Positions 38,101 through 53,100 of a stretch of DNA of 64,000 nt are shown here, one piece after another; positions within the stretch are counted from its first letter, which is position 1; the number at the start of each line of letters is the position of its first letter. The notes under the pieces were generated by a model, which did not search any database, was not told the origin of the DNA, and saw only the letters and a list, made by a program, of their open reading frames with translations. The stretch covers positions 1 through 64,000 of the forward strand of contig JAAPAO010000086.1 in the NCBI GenBank assembly GCA_013115145.1, read 5' to 3'. This stretch comes from Perkinsus chesapeaki. Lineage: Eukaryota > Perkinsozoa > Perkinsida > Perkinsidae. A program made the translations under genes and the position numbers.

Positions 38101-41100
38101 AGCAGTCCACATTCCAAGTGGGTGCTTGAATCCTTCCTACTGCTCTCACCAGTCCTTATCAGCCTCGAGCGTCATCTATTTGTGGTGCCTGTATGCGACA
38201 TAGGCCTGAGAGAGCCCATCACTGCACTGTGTGTGGAGAGTGTGTCCTCCGCCATGATCATCATGATTGAGTCACTGGTAGGGCCTTTTCGGAAGCGCTG
38301 CGCTTACTCCCTAGAAAAATGTCGACTATCCATTACTCCTCCTCAGCTCACTTTCAATCTTCATCGGTTCGTCACGGGAAGTACTCACTAGTGCTTTGGT
38401 CCGAAAATTTGCCAGCTTCGCGCGGAGTTCTCGGAAAAATCTTCCCCTTACAATCCGATAATATGCGCATCTTTCAGCTAGTTGCCTTGATTCAGGTGCT
38501 TGCATTGGGTTCCGCAACCACAAGTTCTACGTACTATTCCTCTTCTACGGAGCCCTAGCCTCAACAGTCTTCCTCTTGCTCATCGTACCGCATCTCTCCA
38601 TTCGAGTAGGAAGTATCAGAAAGTCCTTGTTGGCACCAATCCTGTAGATGATGTCCTCTGGTCCACAGGCCAGCTTCCTACCACTGTCGAGTGCAGCGTG
38701 TAGGACCATCGAGGCTTCCATAGCTATGGTTGCAGTAAGGACGATATCATCCCAGTCTCTCAGGCAGCCTGCTTTATCAGTTCCTAGCACTCCCTTACTT
38801 CTACTTCAATCTCCCTCTACAGTGCTCTCAGCTGTGCCGTAACGTCACGGCTCACGAGGCCGAATATGTCGCCACTAATCCTTATGATCTCGGCACTAGG
38901 GTGGCCAATGCGGCAGCTGTAACACCGGGAGGCCACGTGAGGCGGGACTCGGTTGCTTCAGGTTTTTGGGACGAGCTTTGGTCCGATGTTCTTGTACTGG
39001 TTGCTGCCAGTGGACCCTTGTCGTCCTGAGAGCGATGGTCTCTTCTATCCAGTAGCATCGAGCCCGGGGATGTCCACAGCTTGCTCGGTGGAGGATGGTG
39101 GTGGTATGGAGCATTCAATCCAGGCTCTATTAGGGAGAGCTCGTGGAGATACTAAACACATAGATAGGTAGGCGAGGAGAAACATGAGACCGATAGAACC
39201 ACTTTACTCCACCGTCATCGCTCACCGACGACTTTTGGCAGCCCGATTGCGACAGGCTGCTGCCAGGTGCTTCGGTGGCTTCATGACCGCTTCTAGGTTA
39301 CTGGATCCGGACATGAAACACTTGATTACGAGCGGTAAAAGGAACTCTCTAGCTGCCATCGAGTTCCATGAGGATGCTGCTGACGAAACCACTCGACTGT
39401 GAGCTCCTACATGCTCTCTTCACCTGCATCCCCCTTCCGCAGAGCCCCACCATCAAGAAGCTCCTCGTACTGCTCGACTTCATGCATACTGTGAGTGTTA
39501 CTGTCATGTGGTTACTGTCATAAGTGCTGTCTTTACCATTATTTGATTTGCGTTGTCTAACCATCACCGTTACCGTAGCCTTTCCTGTTTTACAATGGCA
39601 GCAAGTCCTGCTGCGGATGGGCGGCCAGAGTCGGATCCAGTGGCCTTGCTGACATCTAAAGGCATCGACCGATCAGAGCGTGCGGTAGCGCTATCGACTC
39701 TACTGATATCGATCAACAAGGGTCGCATGTCTCTGTTGGAGTTGGTCCAGCAGCTACAAAGCAAGCTGATCAGTGAAGACTCTGCCGTGAGAAGGCTTGC
39801 TGTCGAGCTCCTCTCTGACGTTGTGGAGCGGCTCCCGAAGCTACCCCTTGGTTCTATGCAAGTGAAGACCGTTGGACGCTTCTTTGTCGACAAGCTCGAG
39901 GACTGGGTGTGCATCGAGTTTGCCTTAAAGGGTCTCATCGGACTGCTGACCAACCACGGCCGTAAGCTGGCCAGGGTGAAGCTGACAACTGAAGAAGTCA
40001 ACAAGGAGGCGGAGACCGATGACTACATTGGCATGCTTCTTACTGGTGATGAGCGGTTTGAAGACACTAACCGCGCTGAGGTGCCCGAGTTTCACTGTGA
40101 AATGTTCCTACACGTTATTATCAAACACGTACTGCTCTACGTAAATGCCCCTTCCCAGAGCCAACCGGTGCGGTATGCTGTCCTGCAGCTACTGGAGTTG
40201 ATCCTAAATCAGCCAGAGCTCCGCGAACAAGTCATTGGGCAGGGAACAGTGGCGAAGGTGTTGGTCCAAGGTGTGGTTATGGAATGTGAAGATGAGAGGG
40301 ATCCACGAAATCTGCTATTGGCATTCAAGGTGCAACACCACGCCCTCTGCTTTTATGCGGAGCATTTACAACGGCTTGAGGACGACAACAATGAGATGTC
40401 GGATGGTGGGTTCGAACCCGCGACTGAAATGGCCAACTACGCCCAAGTCGTCTTTGAGGCTGCCACTGTGTATTTTCCAGTGAAGTTCCAGCAACGTGAC
40501 AGCGACTTAGCGGACATATCGCAGGAGCAGCTCAGTCGGGCGCTTTACAACGTTCTCTTCGAAACTGATGAGGCCATGGTCCGCCTGGCGATGCCCTTCC
40601 TGCTGGATGTCCTTGCCGATCCAGAAGACGAGCTCAGCATGCTAACCGCTCAGCGCTACATCAGTGAGGCGATAATAACAAGCCCCTATAAAGCCTTCAT
40701 TGCTAAGGAGTATTCTAGGCGAACGTTTTCCGTTTGCCTAGGGCAGGTCACCAAGGAAACTGCCCCGTTGAAGTTCCTGCTGTGCGAGCTCTGGCTCGGC
40801 TTCGTCCGCGAGACTGGTGCTAAAAACTGCAGAGATGCGGTGGAGTCTCTACTCTTCATGTTTGCCAAGTCTCCAGAGTCCGACGATGATCCGAAGGCCG
40901 TAGGAGTCCAGCAGCTCCTCCTTGCCAGTGGTCGAGGCAGCTTCGAGCTCTATGATGAGATCGTGAGACGTGCCTTTTTGCCTTCCCTATCATCTGACCA
41001 CATTGTTGCTGAGGACACACATGCTGTTGTGGAGTTCTGTATGAAGTTTCTTAGCGAAGGAACGATATGCGATGAGGGACTTGCTGGCGAAGCCGCAGAG

Positions 41101-44100
41101 TGCCTTCTGAAACTGCCGCAAAAGGACATACAATCTGCGCTGGCAGCCGTGGTCCCGTCGTGCGCAGCTGACTGTACGGTGGTTAGTAAGGCCGCGAAGA
41201 TGGCCATCACTCGACGATGGACTGGTGTTGTGAAGGCAGCCTACCCCAAGCATGCTAAGCTTACTCTGGAAGAGATAATTCCAACCCTGAAAGGATCTCA
41301 AGCTCAGACCGGCGATATGGCGTGTGCCGTTGTTGGCAAAGTGCTCCTAGATCACCCCACTGAGGCGAAGGCGTTACTGGACACGGTTGATGTCATTGAC
41401 GTCGCCAGATGGTCAGAATGGCCGGCTAACGCCAGCGACTTCCTGGTGGATTCCCTCCCCGATGTGGAGACCTGGCCGTGGCCCGTTATCGTTGCCAGCC
41501 CCATCCACGAAGGATCACTGGCCTCTCTGGCATCCAGGTTGGCAAGTGATAATCAAGCCATGTGCCAAAAAGTGGTATCACTGGTCGAGTCGAATCCTCG
41601 ACGATACGCCGGTCTCTTGGCTGACTTACCCGTGGAGATGTTGGCGAGTTGCCTAGTGGGTGACTGGGCGTCATTGTTCACATCAGTCGTGCTCGACCCT
41701 GCTGCGGCCCTCAAGGTCTTGGAGGCCTGCCCGGAAAGTGCCTTCGATACTTGTCTCGATTCGGCTCTTAAGAAGGATGCCGAGCCTGTCATTTGGGCTA
41801 CAGTTATGAGAGTCGGTATAAATAGGCATCGGGAGAAGGCTATAGAACTAGGGAAAGCTTCGATCACGATTCCGAGCCTGAAGCACCTTCTACATAGCAC
41901 TACGGTTACACTCGATGAGCCCACAAAAAGCACTATAGTATCCGGTTTGCACGATGCTACTGCAGACCGCGGGGTGGCAATGTGTTTGCTCAGCGCACTA
42001 GACACTGCCGACCTCGAGGCCTATGGTGATGAGCCACGGAGATTGATGTTGACCGGTCTGAAGGACAGAGGAGAGCCCTTCATCTTTGCTTGCAAGCTGT
42101 TAATGCGACTGTTATCTCGGCCGCTGCTTCGGGCAGACTCTCAGAGCATTATCCCTCCCTTGTGTGATGCGTTGGATGCTATGGACTGCCGAGCTTTGAC
42201 ATCGATTGCTGCTTGCCAATGCCTATATAGAATAGGAAGGATGAGCGAACTGGCCGAGCTCATACCAAAGGATTACTTCCAAAGGGTCTTCCACTCCCTC
42301 AAGGGACCCTTAGCCCACCACAAGATGGTCGTCAGACGGCAGGCGACCATTACCTATGGCGTCTGGATGTGCGCGCAAGTCGACGGATTCTGTGAACGAC
42401 AATAATTTCCCTGTAGAGTTTCCCTTCTGCAGTGCGTTTGTTGTGTTGTTAATTTATCGACCATGAACACACTACAGTGCCCACTAATGACATGGCCCAT
42501 CCATTCAACGTGAGGCTCGAAAAAGCGCAAGAGCTAGCGGCTAAGGTGGTCGCACGCCCCCCTTTACCAACTTATGAACGTGACACTATAGGTGATCACC
42601 GAGCAAACTCCCATACCTCTCGAGGCAGCAACGGTTCTCAGTCGTGACCCACGTACTACTAGAACAAGAGTAGAGCTCTCCGAAGGTGAAGGGTTGACCG
42701 TTGCTGCGTAGATGCCACTCCATTCAGTCGTAACATTTCTCTGCACGGAAGCTGCTAGGCCTCGAAGCCCGCCCATCCCCGTGTTCCGAGCCCTCGGAGC
42801 TTGCGATGAGGATCGGCTCCTGGAGATTGCGGAACGACTACGGCTGCTCTGGTGAGAGAGCTTCCTATTCTATCCCATCTGATAGCCTGCCTCAGCTTCC
42901 CAGCTAACACTATTGCCATCGACACCAAGGATCCTCGACCGTTCCTTTGGGTGCTTTCGGGCGGCTTTTACAAGCGAGTGAGGTATGGTATGAATCCTAA
43001 GGACCATGCCGCTAAACAAGGAGGAAAGGATACCAGTTCGAAGGAGCCTCATCAATACATGGTGCGTTCGAGATAGGCGACGCATCAACCGAAGTTGCAT
43101 TAGGCACTCAGCGAGCACGGTCCAGGGGAAACATGCTATTCGCTGGCACATATCTCGGCAGAACCCGCGAATGCTCCTGTCGACCGGAGCTCAAGCGTGA
43201 AATCAGACGCCGGTGGCAGCTGGGCTTACGGTGGGGTATCATAATCTCTGCTGGAAGTACCCTTCGATCAGATCATACATGGGACCATCAGCTCGTGACA
43301 GCTTCCGACGTGCCTCACACTTTCTGTCTCGTTCTGCTGCGTGAAGACTACATTGAGCTAGTACGCGATAAAGAGTTGAAGGTAGGGTGGTAGCAAAGTG
43401 ACTGAGGCCCAAACCATGGCGGTCAGGCGCTGAGGGACCTGGCGCAATCGATGCTTCAGCCGGGCTTCCTTCCGCCAGAGGAGTCCAAGCTAGAGCGTGC
43501 GGTTGACATCCTGAGCCTAGGAAACTGGCGTCGAGTGAGACCGATAGTCGGGCACCATCACGCAGAGAAATAATCAGTTTCAACGAGGCCAGACTGTGGT
43601 TCGACAAGGCTGCCGTTTAAGCAAGATCTATATGATAGTCAGCGGCGCTTGTGAGGTGCTTACATCCGAAGAGTCGACGAATTGCGTAAACACGGTTTCG
43701 AAAGAAAGTGGGTTAGTACACTCAGTCGGCATGATGGTACTGGTTCAGCTCGAGGAGAGAGATTGATCGAGAAAGACCGCACAAGGAAAACGCTGCAAGT
43801 GTTGGCAAGCCCTGCTTACAACACATCGGCACACAAACGAAGGCCGCTCCGTCCGCGGCGGCAGGAAACCGTCGTCAGTAGGGAGTCTGCTGCCCATATT
43901 CTTTACCGATGTATCGTTTAGGCGTTCTCCAATCCGGTGCTTTAGTTTGCCAAGAATGCCTCCTCTCTGTATTTTCTACTTCATCGCCAAGCTCATACGC
44001 ATGTCGTTCCGATCCTACCGCACTTGGCAATCATTTCAAGGTGGCAGCGTACTCACCTCAGTAGGGGTTCATGTTCATTAGGACCTACTTCGTTCCCCTT

Positions 44101-47100
44101 GTTCGGGCTACATTCGAAGCGCGTTCACCCTGCGCGCGGCTCGCTTAGGCCACAGCCCTCTGAGCGAGGGGGCCACTTTGCTCGAGCTCGACGTCTCTTT
44201 ATGGCACAGGCTCGCCAAGGTTAGAGCAGCTCAGAATTCAGTCTCATAGGAGTCTCCTTGGTAGATCCACTTCGGTGACATTTCCAAGGATGGCCAGGAC
44301 GCCCTCGAACAGGAACTAGTGCAGGTTTTCTACGAGCGCCAAAATAGGCTCTGTCGAATGAAGAAATCGCGTAAGCTTCATGCTGCACCGCTGTGGACAA
44401 GCACTCGGTCGATAGGTCTGGAAGCTGCGTGTGATAGCCGGATCCAACAGGCCAAGCTGATGAGGCAGCGACGGAAAAAACTGTGAGTATCTCTATTCAG
44501 TGCGATAGCTATGCTCCTTTGTTAGGCTTCATGAACAGGGCGGAGTCCGTGAGCAGTCAGGTATACTGCTGAAGCTTGAAGACGCTAAGACCCTGTTTGT
44601 ATAGATTCTGCCACCTCCGACTCTGACAGCTCGGATACTAAGCCGAAGCTGCCATCTATGGAAGGATTGGTGTGTTTGAGATGTGGGTTGGCTTTCTCGA
44701 TGGACTTCCCCACGTGTCATCTCAGTTCATTCGAGAGGGCCAGATCAAGAGCTAACGCCGGCGATGGAGAGGACTCTAGAGTGCTCTTACCAAGGGCGTG
44801 CCTCTCACCCTAGACGTGCCTCGCAGGTTCTTCCGCGCTAACTCCTACAAGAATGCCGTCAAGAAGCTAATGCATCGAATGGAAGAAAAGCGCGCCGCGT
44901 TGAACAATAATCCGCAACCGTTCAATCCGATCACCCAGGAGGAGCAGAAGGCAGCTGAACGATTCGGCCGACTGCCCCTGGAGAAAAGGGTAGGGACACA
45001 AGCCAATTATGAAGGATGATAGCCTTGCTCCATCTAGGCCGCTATAAGAAGCATCCAGCAGGCGAAGCATGCACTAGAGCCACGAGCAATACCGGCTATT
45101 ATGGACGCGCCAAGGCTGAGGGCCGTTCATGCCGCACAAGCGACAACCTTCATGACAGAGGACCCGTCACTATACGCAGATATAAGCCGGTGAGGATCAA
45201 CGCTTAGCCATACTGTGAGAGCATTTACTCAGAGACAAGTTGAGCGGAGTAGGCTCCCTAGACGGCAGCAAGTCTATTGAAGACGAGGTGGACAGAAAAC
45301 TGGTGAGAAAGCGGCCTGCCACCGCAGTTGGGGAGGTTATCTGCTGTCCTTGCTCACATACTCTTCGCCCGCTGTCCACTAAGTCTTTGTCTATCTCTGT
45401 CATTATTTTTTATACATAAGTTCATTCGTCGCTGCTTAGGAGAGGAGTTATTCAAAGCTCATTGGCAGCCGTATGATTCTCGTGTTGTCAACTGACTTGA
45501 AGTTCCTCAAGCTATTGAAGGACTCCGTGTTGCATACGAAGGATGTCTTTTTGGGTTTATGCCGCACGCCAATGGGTAAGCTGTATCACAGTCATGAGCT
45601 TCATCTACACCTCAGAATTTCTCCACGAAATAAATGATACTCGTAAGATCTACGACCTTCTGGTCCTCGACGTGGTCACTACCGGTATGCAAAAGGCGAC
45701 TGCGTTACTCGAGGGCGTCCGCGGCACCTCGCGATACGAGCAGGTTGGCAGAGAGAATCATGAGTTGCTCTCGAATTGCCTTTCATAGGTGCCCATAATC
45801 GCCCTGGTAAATGCCCGAAAAGAGTTTAGCTCCAATAGTGAAGAAGCGGCTCGTTCTAAGGACTCCGTGCCGTCCATCGTTGCTGACATATGTAAGGCCT
45901 CCAAGCGTGCCCTGGTAGCCCGACTCGTGCAATAGGTGCATATGCTATATTTAAACCACCTAATATCCGAGTCCTCCACGAAGCCGTCCTGTGGTGCTTA
46001 AGGCCTGTTGCCGATTGACTCCATTTTTTGGGATGTTAATCTTTGTTCTTCGAATTACCCTTTGGTGATTGCCGTACTGATGCTCTTGTTGTTGCGTCCC
46101 AAAGTTTGTATTCAAAACGGGGCCATTAGTGATGGCCCATGTCTAATAGTCCATGGCGTCATTATTGGACTGCTGCTACGCAGTAAACTCTTCTGCGGAG
46201 CACCACTTGTTATGTGTAGAGTAAATGAGCGAAGTGCAGGGAGAGTATGTGCCTGCTAAGTTGTGCATTGTGTATTTTACGCGAATGCGCCCCTGAGCGA
46301 GCGAGGTCCCTGATGGGAATTCTTCCCCAATAGAAAGCTGTGAAGGTGCGCCTTTGCAATAACTGAGGAGTTTGTGGTGTTTACTACGGGTTTACACACT
46401 GAGGCTCATCTCAGCTTGGAGAGTCGGAGGAAATCTGACTTTCATTTTTTCTTTATCGGGAAGAGCCTGGTTTGTGACACATAGTTGGCTGGGCCAACTT
46501 GGCTCTCTACGTAGATTGTAGTGAGCACGAGTCACTCACTGGGCCCGGCTTCGGTGTTGTCACTGGCAGCCTATAGGGAGATAATCCCAAACTTCAGAGG
46601 CTGTCTTGCCAAACAAGACATGCCGCCATCCGGCTGTCGGTCAACACCTTCGCCCTCTTCCCGCTCTCCCGAAAAGATAGCGATTTACCAATGACAAATC
46701 TCCAATCATTAACTCAGATGCCAGTCGGTTAATAGAAAATCGTTTAGTTCGGTCATGAGAGATAAGCGAGTATAATAAATATGAAAGGTAAATCAGAATT
46801 ATTATTAGAAAGTACTTGTCAAATCGCCCGTTGCCTCAACGGACTTGCGAAAATATTGATGGGATGCCACTTTGGCCACGAGCTCTAAAGGATCACCCTT
46901 ATTGAGGAGTACCTGATGCACTGTGGCCCAAAGCGGAGGCGGGGATCCCCTTAGCAATGGTATCTTACAAGCTCGCCACAGTCTTGACCGCAGAGCTGTC
47001 CATTGATAAGAAACTCTTTCCCCATCATCTGTTGATGCCACTCAATCATCATTTTCATAACGGTAGTGGCAACTCCAAGACGATCCCCTATGGATACCAG

Positions 47101-50100
47101 TACCTAAGTCTGTGACTGATTGTGATGTCTGCAAGAATAGCCTACGCAGAGGCCCCAGCCGATGTCATCCACGACCACACGATGCTGAGGGTTTGGCGAC
47201 ACTCCCTAAAAGGCTGAGCATACTGTGTCAAGACGGACACAGCCTACCTCCGCAGTTTCGATAACGGGTGTCCGGGCTATCGAATACGCCTTGTTTGTCC
47301 CGACCATTTTAGCCAATGTGCTCTTGTCCTCGATTTGATCACCATACTGCAACAGCAGCCTATCCCTCAACCTTAGCACTCCTAGGCAAGACTCTCGGCC
47401 TGATAACCGCCGTTGTATGGCTCCGCCTCTCCCCCTTGCCTGTAGCTTTGAAGTATGCTGTCTTTATATCCTGTAGCTCTTCATCGAGGGCCTCTAGAAT
47501 CTGACCACTCAGCTCGTCCATTCCGCGGTATCTATCACGCCAATGCTTCTGAGGAGGTTTCTGCCAATTGCTCCCCTACAGCCACACTCGCGGCTTCGAT
47601 TCTCCTCGCAAAGGCTTACCTGGCAGCCATTTCCTGAAGAGGCCCCAATACCTGAGGAGTAGAGCTACCGCGCAGTCGGCCGCTGGGGGACCCTCACGTA
47701 GCTGGATGAATGATCTGATTAGCCGGGTTGAAAACTATTGGGCAGAAGTCTTCCAGAGCCTCGATAGTAGGCCCCGAGCGATCTGCGATGCTGTCCACAA
47801 GCCATGGCGAAATGTAGTTTTGTCACCGTAAGAGCGGACAAGGAAAAGCGGCTGGAGGTTGACTGGAATCCATTGTGGAGGGAGATTGATGAGCGCGCAC
47901 TCGATACCTGTCCAAGGCATCATCAACAAGCCTCTGTGGCATGTTACTAGATTTCGGGCCAACCACTTCGCACTCTCGACCAACACTGATAGTTCGACAC
48001 AACCAAGGGATGTTACGGAGAGCGAAGAATCTGCGAACGCCACCGACAAGTGAAAAGCCGATGTCACATCACTTGACATCTGGGCCGAAGACTCGCTGTG
48101 CTAAAACATGCACGAGGCCCTGGGCGAATATGGTACCGACGACTGTTCGGTCGATGTTAACGAATGGCTTGATGGCTTCAAAAATCTGCAAACTTTTTGC
48201 CCCTGTGAAGTCGGTGGATGCTCCAACCTCTTTTGTGGCGTTCACTGGTCCTGTCCAGAGAACTAAGTCAGAATTTGGCAGCACCTCATTCGGATCCGAT
48301 GAGACTTTATCGACCTTGCCTTCCTGGCAGGCTAAAAAGGCAAACTGAACCTGCGATATCTAGACTTAACGTACAGCCGTCTGGGAAGCGGACGACAGGA
48401 GTCGTGGTCCAAACCTCAGGCTTGGACGTGAGCAGTTGAACCCGGACCTGACGCACTCTAGAGAGACGTTCGATTCCCTTTGTCCCACTTGACCGCGAGT
48501 GTTGCCGTGGACTAGGGAGGCACAAATGTGGCCAGAGTTACCGCCGCCCACAATGGTGATGACTCGATATTGAGGGGTAACGTGTTTAGCGATGGACGAG
48601 GCTCTTTCCATGGCGGAGGATGTATACTGCCGTCGCGGCCTCCAGAATGAATTAAGGCAAACTAGATAACAAACGAAGATGGAGAAATGCACATGCTTTT
48701 TGGTTGGTTCTGTTGCCTTCATGAAACTGATTACTATTATCGAGTGGAAGTTAGTCTCCTTGATAGAAGAACTCAGCCAAGCTACTCGGAAAGGATTGAC
48801 GGCTATTATTAGGACGCCGCCGACTCTCATGGTGAAGCAGAGTAGGAGAGGGATATCTGAATGATTTATAAAGCTAGACGGCATAGAGTATCAAGGCTCA
48901 CCGCTGGCCTCCATCCGGATTCCGGAATTCATTGAGGTGATCCAAGGGAGAAGCCGCCACACAAGGTTCGCCAGTTCCTCGAGGAGTTCGTCTTGCTTCA
49001 CCTGATCGAGGTAGATACGATTCCAGAGAGTGGCAGTCCACCAGATTATCGAGTAGGTTTGAAACAGAAAGAACTACCAAACCTGCTTCCAATGTAGTCC
49101 AAGTGCATACTGAAACGAGCACATAAAAACGTGGTAATGAGCAAGTGCCGCGTTCACGCCCAGTGCACAGGTGAGAATAGTCTGCACAGTCGAGTTGGTA
49201 TCAGCTTTAGCAGCGGTCATCCAGCGAAGGCCCTACCAGCAGGAGGGGAGGAGCTGGTCAGAGACACCGGCTCCAATTTCGGATTGGTACTGGATACCGG
49301 TAACGACACGCGCGAATTAGTGTTGTTGGCCAAAAACGGTGACCTTGCTTCAGATACCTCTCGTACGACCTGCATCACTTAGAACGAGCAATAACAGTTG
49401 AAGCATTTAGCAACAGGGTCTTCTACAAAGGCAGTGCGAGTCCATCCTCTTCGTGACTGCTGCTTCCTCAGATCTTTTCCGTTTCCTCGGCGGTGGTTGG
49501 GACTCACTGTCCTCAGCGTCGAGATCAATGCATTCAACTTGAACCGGCTTGATGAGCGTCTTGCTCTCTCTTTGTCGATGTTCGCTAGCTTTAAACATGA
49601 CCTCCAAGGAACTCACTCGATGAACTGGTTGCCGACTGGCTGAGGAACTGCTAATTGACGAGCGTCGGCTTTTTGCAGCAGGCTGCTGCTTCTGAAGAGG
49701 TTATAATGAAGCAACCTCAGGGAGCCTGCCGTAACCCCACCTGCGTCCACTTTCCACAGCGGACATGCGCAGCCCGTACTGGTGGCAAAGGTCGATGGCG
49801 GAAGGGCATCTTGGTCTCTGGGTGAAGAAGGCCATCGGCTACTTGCTCGGCTTCTGGATTCGAATATAGTCTGAACGGGCAGTTTTGCCGCCCGAGCCAT
49901 CGACTCCGCGATGTTCATACCTTCCCCAGAACTGGCGAGTTTCGGTTGGATAATGGATAGTGTCGTCGAGATCTAGAAGGGGCCGAAGTTTGCGGGTTAG
50001 CGGGCACCACACAGTTTGGTGGCGAAATGTAAGGATAGCTCGCTCGAACATATCAGCGTATCCTTCTGGGAACTCGAAGCCGGCGATCTGTGCGAGGTTC

Positions 50101-53100
50101 ATTATACGGCTGATGTTCGGACCGCCACGCAGTACGAAGCCATACGCCTGAAGAGGGCGAACGTTCGGCGTGGGTGGAGATGTCGTAGTTGGAAATGTAA
50201 ATCCGCCGCCCGCGGTAGCTGTGAAGTCGCAGCGAAAGGCTTGTCTAGCCCAACCGGGAGAGCAGCAGGAGAACCGAAGCACCTTCTTCGGCCCCATGCC
50301 CGTCACAGAAGGGAGGTAGTCACAGCCGGCAAGGACGCAGTAGTGCAGGAAGGAATCTGTGTTAATAGATGATCTGCTCGATGGCTACGGACGTACCTCG
50401 ACTGAATCTGCAGACACCATCACCGACGTCATCGTTGGACGAAGCTTGGCTGTTTGGTGCTCCCTCCGGCAGCATTCGGCTCGGCAATGCTATCGAGACA
50501 CCCGAGCGGCATCCAGGGCGTGCACCTGAGTAGGACAGGCAGGGAGGGAAAGGAGAAGAAGGCTCACGGCCAGCGGACACAAGCAAGTCTAGTTTGTAGA
50601 CAACATGAGGACAACCGAATGGCAGAAGGTCAGAATCTTCGGAAATAACAGCATCAACGAGCCTGAGCAGTGGGAGCATATTTTTGGACGTCGCAGCGGT
50701 TCCTGGGAGGGGATCGCTCACCCATTCAAGGCCAGATACGCGAGCTGGGCATCGGCCTCGTAAGGGGCGACGATCCACCGGACTCTAGGGCCGAAATCTC
50801 GACCTGCGGCAAGACGGTCCTTGGAAATAGTGAGATGCTCAGGCGACTTCTGATTAGAGCAATGAGGTCGGCAGCCATCTCTGGCGAGACATCCGCTGCA
50901 CGCGTGAACATCTTCCTTGCAGCACCGTAGTTACCAGCTTTACGATACTCCAAACCAAGCTCCCGTGCCTAAACGAGGAACAGCAACGTGTTTGCTTCGA
51001 TGGATATGTCACGACCGAGCGGAAGACTTAAAGAGAAGTAGATGGAAAAGAGTAGAATGGTGGAGTTAGACAGGAGTGGGCAGCACTTCTTGCCGTCGCC
51101 TTCTACGGTCATCTTCCACTCCTAGCTTCGCAGGAAGTGGGCTCCCGTCAAATACCAGAATAACTTCAGCTACACCAGAGGCAAGGAGGGCCTCAAGTCG
51201 GCGTACACAGTAATTGAGGTGGAGGCTTGTAGCCTTTCCTGCTCCATAAATGACGATGATTGGAGCACTGGCTCCTACCGGTGACAACGTCCATGGCCGC
51301 ATTGCCCGCCTGCAGGCCTCTGTGTAGCCAGACGTACGTGTCCACTGCAACACGCTTGTCTCGATAATCAGATAGATCCTGAGAGATGGGCCGTTGCAGC
51401 TGCTCGAGAGTTTTAAGAAGGCCGTTGATTCCCATAAAGCATGTAAGGCATTAATTGACTTCATTCGTACACAAAGCGACAGTTGTTGCATCGACAGACG
51501 GACTGTGTTTATTGGGATACTCACTGGTCGACGATCGATTGACCGTTGAAAGCAGTCGGGCAGCACATATCGCATAGGCAACAAAAGCTACTACTAATGA
51601 CACTACAAAAGCAGCAACAACAATAAAGGGGCATCACGGGTTTCGTATTGTGGCAGTTGTAATAAGAATAACCATTCGGGGATATATGGTAGTTCTTGAA
51701 TGAACGAAGAAGAAGAATAAGAACAAGAAAACGCAATCTCTATAGTAGCTTAGCATCAATAAGCAAAGTAGTTATGGCTCTAAATAAGACGACCACACAG
51801 TGGAATCGCAGCGCTGCTGCTGCTGCTGCATCATCATCATCCTTGCTTAATCACGTTTGGCATATGACAATAGTAGTGGGAAGAGGTAGCAGCGACAGTG
51901 GGTAAGGATTAACTGAGGTTGAAACTCAGCTATGGCCAACAAGCATCATCATCATTCATCAGCCATAATCATCTTACTGTTTTCATATTATCATGTAGCA
52001 GGAGGAGGAAGACGACGACGACGTAAGACACATAGATAAAAGAAGACAGCAATGGTCACAAAATGGTATTATCATCACCATATCTGGGACGCCGCCGCCG
52101 CGCAGTACTAGTAGCCGGGACCGCCGAAGTACACATTATAGAAAACAACAGAAATAAAGATTCTTCTTGTTTTGGCTGTTGTTGGTAGGAAAACACTTCA
52201 TGAAGCATCGAACGGTTAGCTCGTTCAATACCGCACGTTTGTTAAACTAGTACCAGACCAAGGTAGACAAAAGTATTAATGCAAAAAAGAGTTCTAAGAT
52301 GATGGCAACGTCTGATAAGATTCATGATCACATGATGAGCCTATCAAACACTATCCGTATACGATAATACCACTGACAGGGGATGAGGATAAGAATAGAA
52401 TGTCCTCGAACTGTAGGGTAAGAGGAGGGAAATGAAAAATGTTACAGGAACGATAATACGATGGTTCTGGTTCGGCATACTGTTACACGATTGAGGATGA
52501 CGATACGGAGGAGAAGGAGGACGCCTCTTGACGGGTGGGAGAGCAGCAGCCTGAGAAGATAAGGCGATCGCTGAAGGAGGGAAACAAGCAAAGCTAGTTA
52601 CCTTATGCGGGCTCTAGGCGCTGGGCTGCACAATCCCTACAGGTAGTGGCGGCTATGGTGGTGGTGGGGTAAGTTATTAAGGTAATCCGATTTTTCTGCT
52701 TATTTATTTCTATTACTATATGAATTACAGCGAACTGACTACTACCATCAGTAGCAGAGAACCGAGCGCGTAGTAGCAAACCGCAGTAACATAGTGTGTG
52801 GCGGCGGCTGATAAGACTACTGTCGCCATAGCACAGGAGCTGTAGTAAAGATACAGTAACCACTATAGAGGCTACAGTACTAGTAATAATGATAATCACT
52901 AACTGCTGCTGCTGCTGCTGTTTGGATGATGATGATGCTGATGCAGTTTAAGGTGAAATAACGGAGCATCGATGTCTATTAAGAATTATTATGATAGCTA
53001 GCATTCCAGCAGTAACCATCAGTCGACGATGGGGGATTCCACGGGGCAGCGGCTGACTCATGGTAGGAGTGATGATACTGCTTCTGCTGCTGCTGCTGAG